From CAZESH01 sp964514665 (GTDB taxonomy: Bacteria; Bacillota; Bacilli; Paenibacillales; KCTC-25726): 8,725 nt of DNA. The position numbers were made by a program, and so were the translations under genes. The stretch covers positions 1 through 8,725 of the forward strand of contig CAZESH010000180.1 of the NCBI GenBank assembly GCA_964514665.1, given 5' to 3'. Position 1 is the stretch's first letter. Each line of letters begins with the position of its first letter. The notes under the pieces are model-generated. The model searched no databases, was not told where the DNA came from, and saw nothing but the letters and a program-made list of their open reading frames with translations. This document shows positions 1 to 6,746 of the stretch, in pieces.

Positions 1-2
1 TT

Positions 3-722
3 ATGGAACATGAGCTTTTTATCATATTGATGTCCTCGCTGCTGCTCGGCTTTCGGCACGGCGTGGACTGGGATCATATAGCGGCGATCACCGATTTGGT
101 CGGCGTCGAGTCCAAGGCGAAGCAGGGCATGCTTCTCGCCACGATGTATTCTCTTGGCCACGGACTGGTCATTCTTATTCTTGGGTTCAGTGCGATTGCA
201 ATCGGAAAGCAGCTTCCGAAGTGGATCGATTCCACGATGGAAATGTTTGTGGCATTCACCTTGATGGCGCTCGGCATATGGATGATGATCACGCTTATTC
301 GCGATTGGAACGGCTTTGAGCTGAGGAGCAAGTGGAGTTTGGCGATCGATGGTCTGCGCCGGCTGAAATACACAATCGCGGCTAAATGGTCCAATAAAGA
401 ATATGTCCTGATGGATTCGAAGAAAAAGAGGGTAAGCCACGCCGGTGCCTTCCTCGTGGGCATTATCCACGGATTCGGTGCGGAAACGTCGACGCAAATT
501 TTGCTGATCAGCACTGCAGCAGGGATGAGCACTGTCTTGTTCGGCGGTTCGGTCGTGCTTTCCTTTGTCGTCGGTCTGATTTTGTCCACATCGCTAATCG
601 CGCTGCTGGCGGTAATCGGATTCATGCGGGCCCGCGTCAAATTGTCGATCTACAGGTTTGTCGGCTGCGCAACGGCTCTCTACAGCTTTGGCTTGGGTGT
701 GTTGATTCTGATGAAAATATAA
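3..722 (+). CDS. NiCoT-like nickel/cobalt transport membrane protein (short form)
   Basis: Predicted polytopic membrane protein of 239 residues, probably moving Ni2+ or Co2+ across the cytoplasmic membrane. The first hydrophobic segment contains H19-G-V-D-W-D24-H25, which fits the HX4DH signature of the NiCoT (HoxN/NixA) family, followed by IAAITD, close to the usual HIAAIDN. A second conserved-looking stretch, HGFGAET at about residues 156-162, sits in a later membrane segment. I count about six hydrophobic segments (roughly 5-28, 43-68, 78-98, 145-170, 175-207, 215-238) around a charged loop at about 100-140. Classical NiCoT proteins have about 330-350 residues and eight segments, so this is a short relative. 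The start is provisional because only two bases precede the ATG and no ribosome binding site can be seen. No terminator hairpin follows the stop. Family is fairly sure; substrate is inferred. Confidence 0.75.
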   Translation: MEHELFIILMSSLLLGFRHGVDWDHIAAITDLVGVESKAKQGMLLATMYSLGHGLVILILGFSAIAIGKQLPKWIDSTMEMFVAFTLMALGIWMMITLIRDWNGFELRSKWSLAIDGLRRLKYTIAAKWSNKEYVLMDSKKKRVSHAGAFLVGIIHGFGAETSTQILLISTAAGMSTVLFGGSVVLSFVVGLILSTSLIALLAVIGFMRARVKLSIYRFVGCATALYSFGLGVLILMKI

Positions 723-744
723 GAAAAACTTGCATCGAAGTCGT

Positions 745-1332
745 TCAAGGATTGTCGATCGGTATTTTATATTTTTCTGTACAGTGCTCGATCCGGGCGG
801 TTCGTTGCCAATGCTGACGAATAGCGCGCATCCGTGTCAAGGTCTTCAGATGACGAAGTGCTTGCGCGAGCTCGTGACGCGCGGCGTTTTTCTTTTCCTC
901 TCCCCAACCCTCTTCGATCATATAGTAAGCCATTTCATCCTCCTGCCATTCCGTAGAACGCCAAATGCTGCCATTGAGACGCATATTCTTTAACCTTCCG
1001 TTATGCGCCATTCCTCTTGCCCAATCGGCTTTCGAATAAACAAAAAAAGCGGGCTGGCCGGATTTTCCGGACGAATCAATGGCATAGAAGCCATGTTTGG
1101 TCATAACAGGAAAATGCTCAGGCGTGCATGTATGCGGTTCGATGCCATGTTCTTTCATGATGTAGGCGTAGTACGGGGAATGCTTATGCACATAAGGGGC
1201 GAAACGGCAAAATTGCGCCAGCTGCCGTTTCATAAACTGCTCGCGTGACAGCCTTTCATTTGCCTTGTGAAGACGAAAAGATTCATCATGGCCTCCGGAC
1301 GGTTTCCGAATTGGCTGATCTTTTACATTTTC
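745..1332 (-). pseudogene. Remnant of a PaaK-like adenylate-forming enzyme (N-terminal part, internally deleted)
   Basis: Minus-strand open frame with a first ATG at 1233 (162 residues), but homology-like sequence continues upstream of that ATG to a stop at 1333-1335, without a convincing start or ribosome binding site. The text around the ATG (KANERLSREQFMKRQ, then HKHSPYYAYIMKEHGI and FPVMTK) resembles the N-terminus of phenylacetate-CoA ligase/coenzyme F390 synthetase-like proteins. Soon after comes SSGKSGQPAFFVYSKADW, which resembles the SSGTSG phosphate-binding loop region of the same family with Thr replaced by Lys. In intact members I expect several tens more residues between these blocks, so an internal in-frame deletion is inferred. 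The last 70 residues do not resemble anything I recognise, and the frame ends after 162 residues where the family has over 400. Most likely a decayed gene; a small diverged functional protein cannot be excluded. Confidence 0.45.
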
Positions 1333-1367
1333 TTAAAAAAACGCTATTGACGCTTAAAGAAGCTGCA

Positions 1368-1396
1368 TTCAACGATTAGAAGCACCATGTTATAGT
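1368..1396 (+). promoter_or_regulatory. Possible distal promoter (extended -10)
   Basis: TTCAAC (1368-1373), a 17-base spacer, then TATAGT (1391-1396) preceded by TGT, giving an extended -10 of the form TGnTATAGT. The -10 is five of six to consensus, but the -35 matches only three of six. It would give the kinase-regulator operon a leader of about 330 bases running through the GH39 remnant. It overlaps the start of the readable remnant, so it may be fortuitous. Confidence 0.3.
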
Positions 1397-1397
1397 A

Positions 1398-1584
1398 AAA
1401 GCACACTCCGACACGTTTTCAGATGTCATCCGCAGGATTGTCAGCAGGAGTCATTATCCCGATGCAGAAATTCATTTGACCGAATGGAGCTTCATGCCCT
1501 TCGCCGCGCGACCACAGCCATGACCATTTGCCTGCGGCGGCCTTCGTCGTAAAAGCAAACCTGGATTCGATCGGGCTGACCGAT
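1398..1584 (+). pseudogene. Frameshifted fragment of a GH39-type glycosidase
   Basis: Read from 1398 the plus strand gives KAHSDTFSDVIRRIVSRS, then HYPDAEIHLTEWSFMP, up to a TGA at 1521-1523. Moving one frame forward at about 1519 gives HDHLPAAAFVVKANLDSIG then LTD, ending near 1584. Together these match the pattern of GH39 enzymes (beta-xylosidases and alpha-L-iduronidases): an (I/V)RRI..RS.YP..EIH.TEW strand carrying the nucleophile Glu (here the E of HLTEW, codon 1482-1484), a short loop, HD, then an AAA(F/Y)-type helix ending in GLTD, where the family continues with a YW.F.D motif. Here that continuation is missing and the sequence changes character at 1585. About 62 residues of a protein normally near 500 remain, with a one-base insertion or two-base deletion. 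Family assignment is from remembered motifs, not a search. Confidence 0.6.
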
Positions 1585-1679
1585 TTGGAAAAATGTTCAG
1601 GCGAATGCAGGGCGTGCTGCAGTTCGAAGCGGAGCTTGCGCAATGGGCGGTCGTTCTTCTTTACCAGACCTGCGAATAG
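1585..1679 (+). other. Unassigned open segment after the GH39 remnant
   Basis: In the frame of codon 1593 the strand reads MFRRMQGVLQFEAELAQW followed by AVVLLYQTCE and a TAG at 1677-1679. It is helix-like with amphipathic spacing and could be the tail of another decayed gene joined to the GH39 fragment, but I do not recognise the family and it has no ribosome binding site. It may equally be chance. Confidence 0.2.
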
Positions 1680-1686
1680 AAGAGGA

Positions 1687-1700
1687 ATGCAAATTTGCAT
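1687..1700. promoter_or_regulatory. Perfect 14-bp palindrome, candidate operator
   Basis: ATGCAAATTTGCAT is identical to its reverse complement. It lies 32 bases before the kinase ATG, and its last T is the first base of an extended -10 (TGGTATACT). A dimeric repressor bound here would block that promoter. It lacks the central CG of cre sites and most LacI-family operators, so the cognate regulator is unknown. Confidence 0.4.
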
Positions 1701-1708
1701 GGTATACT
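1700..1708 (+). promoter_or_regulatory. Extended -10 element before the kinase gene
   Basis: TGGTATACT is a TGn extended -10 with a TATACT hexamer five of six to consensus. No good -35 is visible 16-18 bases upstream, which extended -10 promoters can tolerate. Transcription would start near 1714-1716, leaving a very short leader that just includes the ribosome binding site. This closeness makes it less certain. Confidence 0.35.
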
Positions 1709-1718
1709 TTTCAGTAAG

Positions 1719-1724
1719 AGGAGG
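1719..1724 (+). promoter_or_regulatory. Ribosome binding site that sets the kinase start
   Basis: AGGAGG lies seven bases before the ATG at 1732. No comparable site precedes the in-frame TTG at 1528, so 1732 is the true start. Confidence 0.8.
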
Positions 1725-1731
1725 GGAAGGC

Positions 1732-3522
1732 ATGAATGGCTTGAGGACGTTTTTCAGCAGCATATTCGTGAAGTTTTCCGCTGCATTTCTGCTGGTTGGA
1801 CTCATCCCGTTGTTTGCGCTCAGTCTCGTCTCGTTGCAGACCTTCGAAGGTCATGTTCAGAAGTATACCGTGAATAACCTGCGGCAAATGTCTGTTTTTA
1901 TGAGCTATAACCTGAATAACATGTTTTTGAAATACAATGAAATATCCAAGTTCATGTATACCGGCAGATATGAAGGATATTCTTCAAGCGATACGATGAA
2001 TCAGCTCATCAACGTGAATACCAAGGAACAAATCAATACTATGCCGATCAACGCTTTTCTGCAGTTGATTGTATCCAATGACCGATATATACGCAGCGCG
2101 TATTTCGTAAGATCCATGGACCGAAAATTATATTTTCAAACGAAGGAGGCAGAAGCGTTTCTGCCGGATTCGCTGCCGATTGACGAATGGATGGCACAGC
2201 TGCGGGACCAGCCGACACATCTCGCGATTGTTCCGACGCACCCGGATTTTTACTTTTTTGATTCCAGCCGGCATGTCATGACATTCGGCCGAAACCTGAT
2301 TGATACATCGGGGAATCTTGCCCGCCAACCGAAAGTGATCGGCACCTTATTTTACGATGTGGATTCAAGCGTTTTTGACAGCATCTTCCGTGAAATGAAT
2401 TTGGGGCCGGAGGATGAGCTGTACGTACTGGACGCAAGGAGCAATGTTTACTTCAGCAACCGGGACATCCCAAGCAAACAAAAGCAAGTATCGGACGAGT
2501 CGGCGAGTGACATGATGGTGCTTAGCGAGAGCATTCCATTTTTGGATGGTCAGGTTGTCATTCGCATATCGAAGTCCGATCTTTATGAGCAGTTGACCTC
2601 GACCCGGAAAACGGTTTATTTTGCGATTGCGATATGTGCGTTCATTCTGTTCGTGATGGGTACCTGGTTCTCCCGCCGATTGGCTTCGCCGATCAGAAAC
2701 ATCATCAAGCACATGACCAAGGTTGAATCAGGCCACCTGGATGCGCAAATTGCAGTATACGGCAAGGATGAAATCAGTAGACTGGTTTATGGATTTAATC
2801 GGATGGTGGAGCGATTGAAGGCGTTCATCAATGAGGCGTATGTAGCGGAAATCAAACAGAAACAAGCAGAATTGAATGCGCTGAAGAGCCAAATCCGCCC
2901 GCACTATCTGTACAATACGCTGGAAGTTATCCGTATGAACGCTGTTTCCAACGATGATGAAGAAGTGGCGGATATGATCCTCTCGCTTTCCAATCAATTG
3001 AAATACGTGATTGATTACGGAGAGGAATGGGTATCGATTCGCAAGGAATTGGAACATCTTAAAGATTATTTCTACATTATCAGAGTCCGATTTGAAAATC
3101 GTTTTGAACTGAGATTGGATCTTTCCGACGAAGTGGATTTGGACAGCTTGATCCTGAAACTTTCTCTCCAGCCGATCGTGGAAAACGCCATTCAGCACGG
3201 CATCCGTCCGAAGGGCGGCAAAGGCACCGTGCTTGTTGCGATGGAAATCTTCGATGACAAGCTGGCGGTTACGGTCTATGACGATGGTATCGGTATGGAT
3301 GAAGATACGCTTGCCGCGTTGGAGGTTCAGTTAATGGATTCGAAAGCGCCGAGTAAAAATGTCGGTATGAAAAACGTGCACGAACGGATCAAGACGGTGT
3401 GCGGAGAAGCATACGGTCTTTCCGTCAGCAGCAGGAAGCATATCGGTACATCCGTGCGCATGACATTCCCGATCAGAAAAGGGGTGACGGAACATGGCGA
3501 TTCGAGTCGTAATGGCGGATGA
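1732..3522 (+). CDS. YesM-like membrane sensor histidine kinase
   Basis: Sensor kinase of 596 residues, the usual size for this family, which autophosphorylates on His and passes phosphate to the regulator encoded next. Order of domains: membrane segment at about 14-35; extracellular region of about 255 residues, probably a double Cache-type sensor; second membrane segment at about 294-313; HAMP linker to about 367; coiled stretch; then a His_kinase (PF06580-type) and HATPase domain. The phospho-acceptor box is QIRPHYLYNTLE with H391; the N box is PIVENAIQHGI with N485; the G1 box is DDGIGM with D518; a G2-like box is NVGMKNVHERI. The box PHYLYN has Arg and Tyr where NPHFLYN is commonest, a tolerable variant. 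Start chosen from AGGAGG at 1719-1724. The last 29 bases overlap the regulator gene. In related loci such pairs control a neighbouring sugar ABC importer, which fits here; the ligand is not evident from sequence. Confidence 0.9.
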   Translation: MNGLRTFFSSIFVKFSAAFLLVGLIPLFALSLVSLQTFEGHVQKYTVNNLRQMSVFMSYNLNNMFLKYNEISKFMYTGRYEGYSSSDTMNQLINVNTKEQINTMPINAFLQLIVSNDRYIRSAYFVRSMDRKLYFQTKEAEAFLPDSLPIDEWMAQLRDQPTHLAIVPTHPDFYFFDSSRHVMTFGRNLIDTSGNLARQPKVIGTLFYDVDSSVFDSIFREMNLGPEDELYVLDARSNVYFSNRDIPSKQKQVSDESASDMMVLSESIPFLDGQVVIRISKSDLYEQLTSTRKTVYFAIAICAFILFVMGTWFSRRLASPIRNIIKHMTKVESGHLDAQIAVYGKDEISRLVYGFNRMVERLKAFINEAYVAEIKQKQAELNALKSQIRPHYLYNTLEVIRMNAVSNDDEEVADMILSLSNQLKYVIDYGEEWVSIRKELEHLKDYFYIIRVRFENRFELRLDLSDEVDLDSLILKLSLQPIVENAIQHGIRPKGGKGTVLVAMEIFDDKLAVTVYDDGIGMDEDTLAALEVQLMDSKAPSKNVGMKNVHERIKTVCGEAYGLSVSSRKHIGTSVRMTFPIRKGVTEHGDSSRNGG

Positions 3523-5086
3523 CGAACCGCTGATTTTGAAAGGACTGCGCAAACTGATTCGTTGGGAGCAGTTGGGGATCGAAATCATTGCCCAGGCAGA
3601 TGATGGCCGCTCTTTGTTGGACCTGATCGAATCTCTCCAGCCGGATATTGTGATTAGTGACATCAATATGCCCAATTTATCGGGGATCGATATTATCAAG
3701 GAGATCAATGCCCGGAAATGGAATGTCAAAGTCATCTTTATCAGCGCTTATCAGGAATTTGCCTATGCCAGGGATGCCGTTGCCTTCGGAGCGGTGGATT
3801 ACCTGGTCAAACCGGTAAAAAAGCTGGAGCTGGAATCTGTATTGATCAAAACCATGGCTATGATCAGGGAGGAAAACGAGGATAGCCAAAGAAGGGGCAA
3901 GCTGCAAATTTTGGAACGGAACTACCGAAACAGCAGTATCCGGGAATGGCTCGTGCAATTGACGGATGGTCTGCTGTCTCCGCAAGCGGATGCCTTCCGG
4001 GCGCTTCTCTCCGAATTTCCCGGTCCGCTTCATACGGTCGGCATCATCCAGCTTGATCCCGTCGGCAATGAAACGGATCGTTGGCCGCTTCAAGAAAAGA
4101 AGTTGCTCGATTTCGCCGTTGAAAATATCGTCAGCGAGGTCGTATCGGCTTTTGGGCATGGACATGTTTTTCTGAAAAACAACCGTCATGTGTTTGTCAC
4201 GGATCATCAATCCCCTGAGGAGCCATTCCGGTTAGCGGAGGATATCAAAACGAAAATCATTTCCTATCTGAAGCTGAATGCATCTATCGGCATCGGTATT
4301 CCGTCGGCCGACTTGATCTCGCTGGCGGAATCTTATGCACAAGCGGAACAAGCGCTGCAGATGAGCTATTTTTTGGGGTTGAATCGTGTGATCCTCTATA
4401 AGCCGTACGAGTCGGAGATAAATGCAGGTCAAGACTGGTATGATCTTCAATCGGCTGTCATTCGGGCAATGACGGCCAATCAATGGGAGGAGGCCGAACA
4501 AGCGGCGAAACAACTGTTGAAGACGATCGAAGCGGCAACGATCGGCAATCGTTCACTGGCGGTATCGACGTGCTTCTCGTCCGTTCTTTTCATCATTCAG
4601 GAGGTCAAAAAATCAGGCATTCAGCTATCGGATTCAGGGTTTGATATTCAGGATCTGCAGGGGCGGCTCGGCAGATATGAAACGTTTGCCGACATGGAGC
4701 GGGGAATCCTCGATATTCTTGAGGAGCTGCATAACCGGATTGACAACAAGGCCGAAAATAAAGAAAAGCTGCTGATGGTGAAAGTCAAAAGATATGTGGA
4801 AGAACATTATGCCGAGGAAATCACGCTCGAATCAATGTCGTCCATCGTCTTTATGAATCCCTACTATTTCAGCAGTTTCTTCAAAAAACACACACAGCAA
4901 AATTTCAAACAATATGTTACGGAAGTGCGGATGAACGCTGCGGTCCGGCTTCTGTCGCAAACGGATCTGATGGTATATGAGATCGCGGAGAAGGTTGGCT
5001 ACAACAACGCCCGGCACTTCAGCGACATGTTCAAGAAGAGATTCGGCAAACTGCCTCAGGAATATAAACAATCCTTAAGGAAATAG
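3494..5086 (+). CDS. YesN-like response regulator with AraC-type DNA-binding domain
   Basis: Cytoplasmic transcription regulator of 530 residues. Residues 1-120 form a receiver domain: acidic pocket D9-D10, phospho-acceptor D56 in VISDINMPNLSG, S84 in FISAY and K106 in VDYLVKP. Residues of about 130-420 are a helical middle region typical of YesN-type regulators. Residues of about 428-530 are an AraC/XylS double helix-turn-helix, with the features MNPYYFSSFFKKH and VGYNNARHFSDMFKKRFGKLP ending in PQEY. The gene starts 29 bases inside the kinase gene, with GGGGTGA at 3481-3487 six bases before the ATG, so the pair is probably translationally coupled. All residues needed for phosphorylation are present. 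It most likely activates the transporter operon downstream; this target is inferred from position. Its transcript ends at a terminator beginning within its stop codon. Confidence 0.92.
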   Translation: MAIRVVMADDEPLILKGLRKLIRWEQLGIEIIAQADDGRSLLDLIESLQPDIVISDINMPNLSGIDIIKEINARKWNVKVIFISAYQEFAYARDAVAFGAVDYLVKPVKKLELESVLIKTMAMIREENEDSQRRGKLQILERNYRNSSIREWLVQLTDGLLSPQADAFRALLSEFPGPLHTVGIIQLDPVGNETDRWPLQEKKLLDFAVENIVSEVVSAFGHGHVFLKNNRHVFVTDHQSPEEPFRLAEDIKTKIISYLKLNASIGIGIPSADLISLAESYAQAEQALQMSYFLGLNRVILYKPYESEINAGQDWYDLQSAVIRAMTANQWEEAEQAAKQLLKTIEAATIGNRSLAVSTCFSSVLFIIQEVKKSGIQLSDSGFDIQDLQGRLGRYETFADMERGILDILEELHNRIDNKAENKEKLLMVKVKRYVEEHYAEEITLESMSSIVFMNPYYFSSFFKKHTQQNFKQYVTEVRMNAAVRLLSQTDLMVYEIAEKVGYNNARHFSDMFKKRFGKLPQEYKQSLRK

Positions 5087-5109
5087 ACCGCTAAACGCGG
5101 TCTTTTTTT
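5085..5109 (+). terminator. Rho-independent terminator after the regulator gene
   Basis: A perfect seven-base-pair stem, AGACCGC (5085-5091) with GCGGTCT (5097-5103), closes a five-base loop TAAAC and runs into seven Ts (5103-5109). The stem begins in the regulator's TAG stop. It separates regulator and transporter transcripts. Confidence 0.9.
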
Positions 5110-5287
5110 AACCTCATCGGATGAGACATCTTAAATATGGTACATATGGGGCTTAAAAAACTTCATTCATTTGTGAGAATCGGGATGGTAGTCTTAAGGC
5201 ATGGGAACGGTAAACCATGATGGTGCGCACATCAGACCGTAATCTTTCCGTCATCCTGTTGAATAAAAAAGGGAGGTTCATTAGAAA
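5110..5287 (+). promoter_or_regulatory. Control region of the transporter operon
   Basis: This 178-base gap between the terminator and the binding-protein gene should hold the operon promoter and activator sites. I see three CTTAA motifs at 5130-5134, 5152-5156 and 5193-5197, spaced 22 and 41 bases apart (about two and four helix turns), two of them as TCTTAA. There are also two small inverted repeats, CTCATC-G-GATGAG (5113-5125) and ATATG-GTA-CATAT (5135-5147). I could not pick a convincing sigma-A -35/-10 pair; TTGTGA at 5171-5176 has no good -10 at the right distance. A weak core promoter suits an activator-driven operon. The ribosome binding site GGGAGG (5271-5276) lies 11 bases before the ATG. 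Confidence 0.45.
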
Positions 5288-6637
5288 ATGGCAAAAAAAT
5301 CACTGATCCAGATCATCGCTTTATTCATGTCCATCGCTTTCATTCTTTCCGCTTGCGGAGGCAATAACGTTAGCAGCGGCGGCAGCAATACGGCAACGCC
5401 ATCCACAGATGCCAATACAACGAATAATACGGCTGCTCCCAAGGAAGTCAGTTTTACGATCGGGTATGCAACGGGAGACCCGGCAACGAAACAAGCGGTC
5501 TCGGATACGATCGCAGCGTTTACCGCGGCCCATCCGAACATCAAGATCGTAGATTTCAGTGAAACCACCTCGGCTTCTTATCTGGATTGGTTGAAAACGA
5601 AAGACGCTGTGGGAGAATTCCCTGATTTGGTGGAAATGCGCGATACGAAAGTATTCGCCGACGCCGGTAAAATCGTTGAACTGCCCGGCGATCTGCTCGA
5701 TATCTTCGCTTCCGTTCCGAAAGTGGACGGAAAGGTTTATAACGCTCCGATCACTTTCAACGCTCCGCAGGGCATCATTTACAGCAAAAAAGCTTATGCC
5801 GATGCGGGCATTACGGAACTGCCGAAAACCTATGACGAGTTCCTGGCCGATCAGCAGAAGCTGAAGGACAGCGGCATCACACCGATCGTTGTCGGAGGCA
5901 AAGACATCTGGCATATGGGCTTCTGGCTCAATAAATTCCTCATCGACGATGTGTATGCGAAAGATCCGGATTGGAACTCGAAGCGCACAGCCAAAAAAGT
6001 CAGCTTTACCGATAATAATGCCGTTCAAGCGATGACGGATTACAAAGAGCTGTTCTCGAAATACGTTGACAAAGGCTGGCTCAGCACGGCGGATAATCAA
6101 ACCGCTTCCGTCCTTATCTCCGGAAAGGCTGCGGAGCTGTTCTCGGGTCCTTGGATGTTTACCCAGCTTAAGCAGGCGGATCCCAATTTTGAATTCGGTT
6201 TCTATGCAGTGCCGGATCGTCAGGGCAATGTCAATGTTATCGGTCTTCCTTCACCTGCAGGTTGGACGCTATCGACCGCGGCTGCAAAGGATGCGGATAA
6301 AGCGGAAGCGATAAAATCGTTTATCCGATTCTTCTTTGAGCCGGCGCAATATTCGAAGTATCTGCAAACAGTGAACGGCATTCCGTCCACAAAAGAGAAG
6401 ATCAGCTACGAATCGACGGAGCAGATGAAAACAGTGCTTGACCTCATGGCCGATCCGAAAGTGACGAAATCGCTGGCCATCAACAACTGGTGGGGTGAAA
6501 ATCAGATTCCGCCGCAATTCCGCAACTGGTACTACAAGCTGATGCAGGAGCTTGTCCTGAAAAACGGCGATGTGAAAGATTATATGAAGCAGGCGGATAA
6601 GGAATACGATACAGAAGTGAAAGCCAACCAGCAATAA
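5288..6637 (+). CDS. Sugar ABC transporter substrate-binding lipoprotein (family 1, UgpB/MalE-like)
   Basis: Extracellular lipid-anchored solute-binding protein of 449 residues, which captures an oligosaccharide and delivers it to the two permeases encoded next. The N-terminus is a lipoprotein signal: KK at 3-4, a hydrophobic core, then lipobox L20-S21-A22-C23, with Cys23 the lipidation site, followed by a Gly/Ser/Asn/Thr-rich linker to about residue 53. The mature part starts with VSFTIGYATGDP and continues with AAFTAAHPNIKIV, typical of SBP_bac_1. Later features include aromatic clusters that could stack on sugar rings (GFWLNKF, SGPWMF, INNWWGENQ, FRNWYYKL). Length is normal for the family. 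It is first in the operon and is followed by a strong hairpin, as expected for a component needed in excess over the permeases. Substrate cannot be read from the sequence; the GH88 neighbour suggests a uronate-containing oligosaccharide. Confidence 0.92.
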   Translation: MAKKSLIQIIALFMSIAFILSACGGNNVSSGGSNTATPSTDANTTNNTAAPKEVSFTIGYATGDPATKQAVSDTIAAFTAAHPNIKIVDFSETTSASYLDWLKTKDAVGEFPDLVEMRDTKVFADAGKIVELPGDLLDIFASVPKVDGKVYNAPITFNAPQGIIYSKKAYADAGITELPKTYDEFLADQQKLKDSGITPIVVGGKDIWHMGFWLNKFLIDDVYAKDPDWNSKRTAKKVSFTDNNAVQAMTDYKELFSKYVDKGWLSTADNQTASVLISGKAAELFSGPWMFTQLKQADPNFEFGFYAVPDRQGNVNVIGLPSPAGWTLSTAAAKDADKAEAIKSFIRFFFEPAQYSKYLQTVNGIPSTKEKISYESTEQMKTVLDLMADPKVTKSLAINNWWGENQIPPQFRNWYYKLMQELVLKNGDVKDYMKQADKEYDTEVKANQQ

Positions 6638-6676
6638 CTCCAATAAACATGCAAGGTCGTCCAAATACAAAAGTAG

Positions 6677-6710
6677 GGAGCAACCTCTGCCATCTCAGCG
6701 GAGGTTCTCC
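6677..6710 (+). promoter_or_regulatory. Strong intercistronic hairpin between binding protein and permease
   Basis: GGAG (6677-6680), a bulged C, and AACCTCTGC (6682-6690) pair with GCGGAGGTT (6698-6706) and CTCC (6707-6710), giving 13 pairs including one T-G wobble around a seven-base loop. Only a short TGTTTT follows, so it is at best a leaky terminator. In importer operons such structures protect the 3' end of the binding-protein message or attenuate read-through, raising binding protein over permeases. Confidence 0.65.
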
Positions 6711-6746
6711 TGTTTTCGGATAAATTTTAGAGATAGGAGGAAGACC

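Larger units (their letters stand above)
1333..1731. other. Stretch without an intact gene, upstream of the kinase
   Basis: No intact gene is supported here. The stretch holds a possible promoter (1368-1396), a GH39 remnant (1398-1584), an unassigned open segment (1585-1679), a perfect palindrome (1687-1700) with an extended -10, and the kinase ribosome binding site. The kinase frame can be extended upstream to a TTG at 1528, but that part is the GH39 remnant read through in frame and is not a real N-terminus. Confidence 0.7.

Noticed and set aside
730..1248. Two short plus-strand open frames
   Set aside because: They run opposite the PaaK-like remnant and have no ribosome binding sites or recognisable motifs.
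1528..1731. N-terminal extension of the kinase frame by 68 codons
   Set aside because: It is a read-through of the GH39 remnant, has no ribosome binding site, and the family begins with the membrane segment right after the ATG at 1732.
1419..1805. Minus-strand open frame of 128 residues with plausible-looking protein text
   Set aside because: It is antisense to the GH39 remnant and the kinase 5' end, its start lies inside the kinase gene, no ribosome binding site is present, and the plus-strand motifs explain the region better.
5173..5190. Possible cre-like catabolite site around TGAGAATCGG
   Set aside because: The spacing and half-site do not fit the cre consensus, with too many mismatches on the right arm.
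5321..6100. Long minus-strand open frame of 259 residues inside the binding-protein gene
   Set aside because: Antisense shadow of a well-supported lipoprotein gene; its Arg/Ile/Phe-rich text has no domain features.
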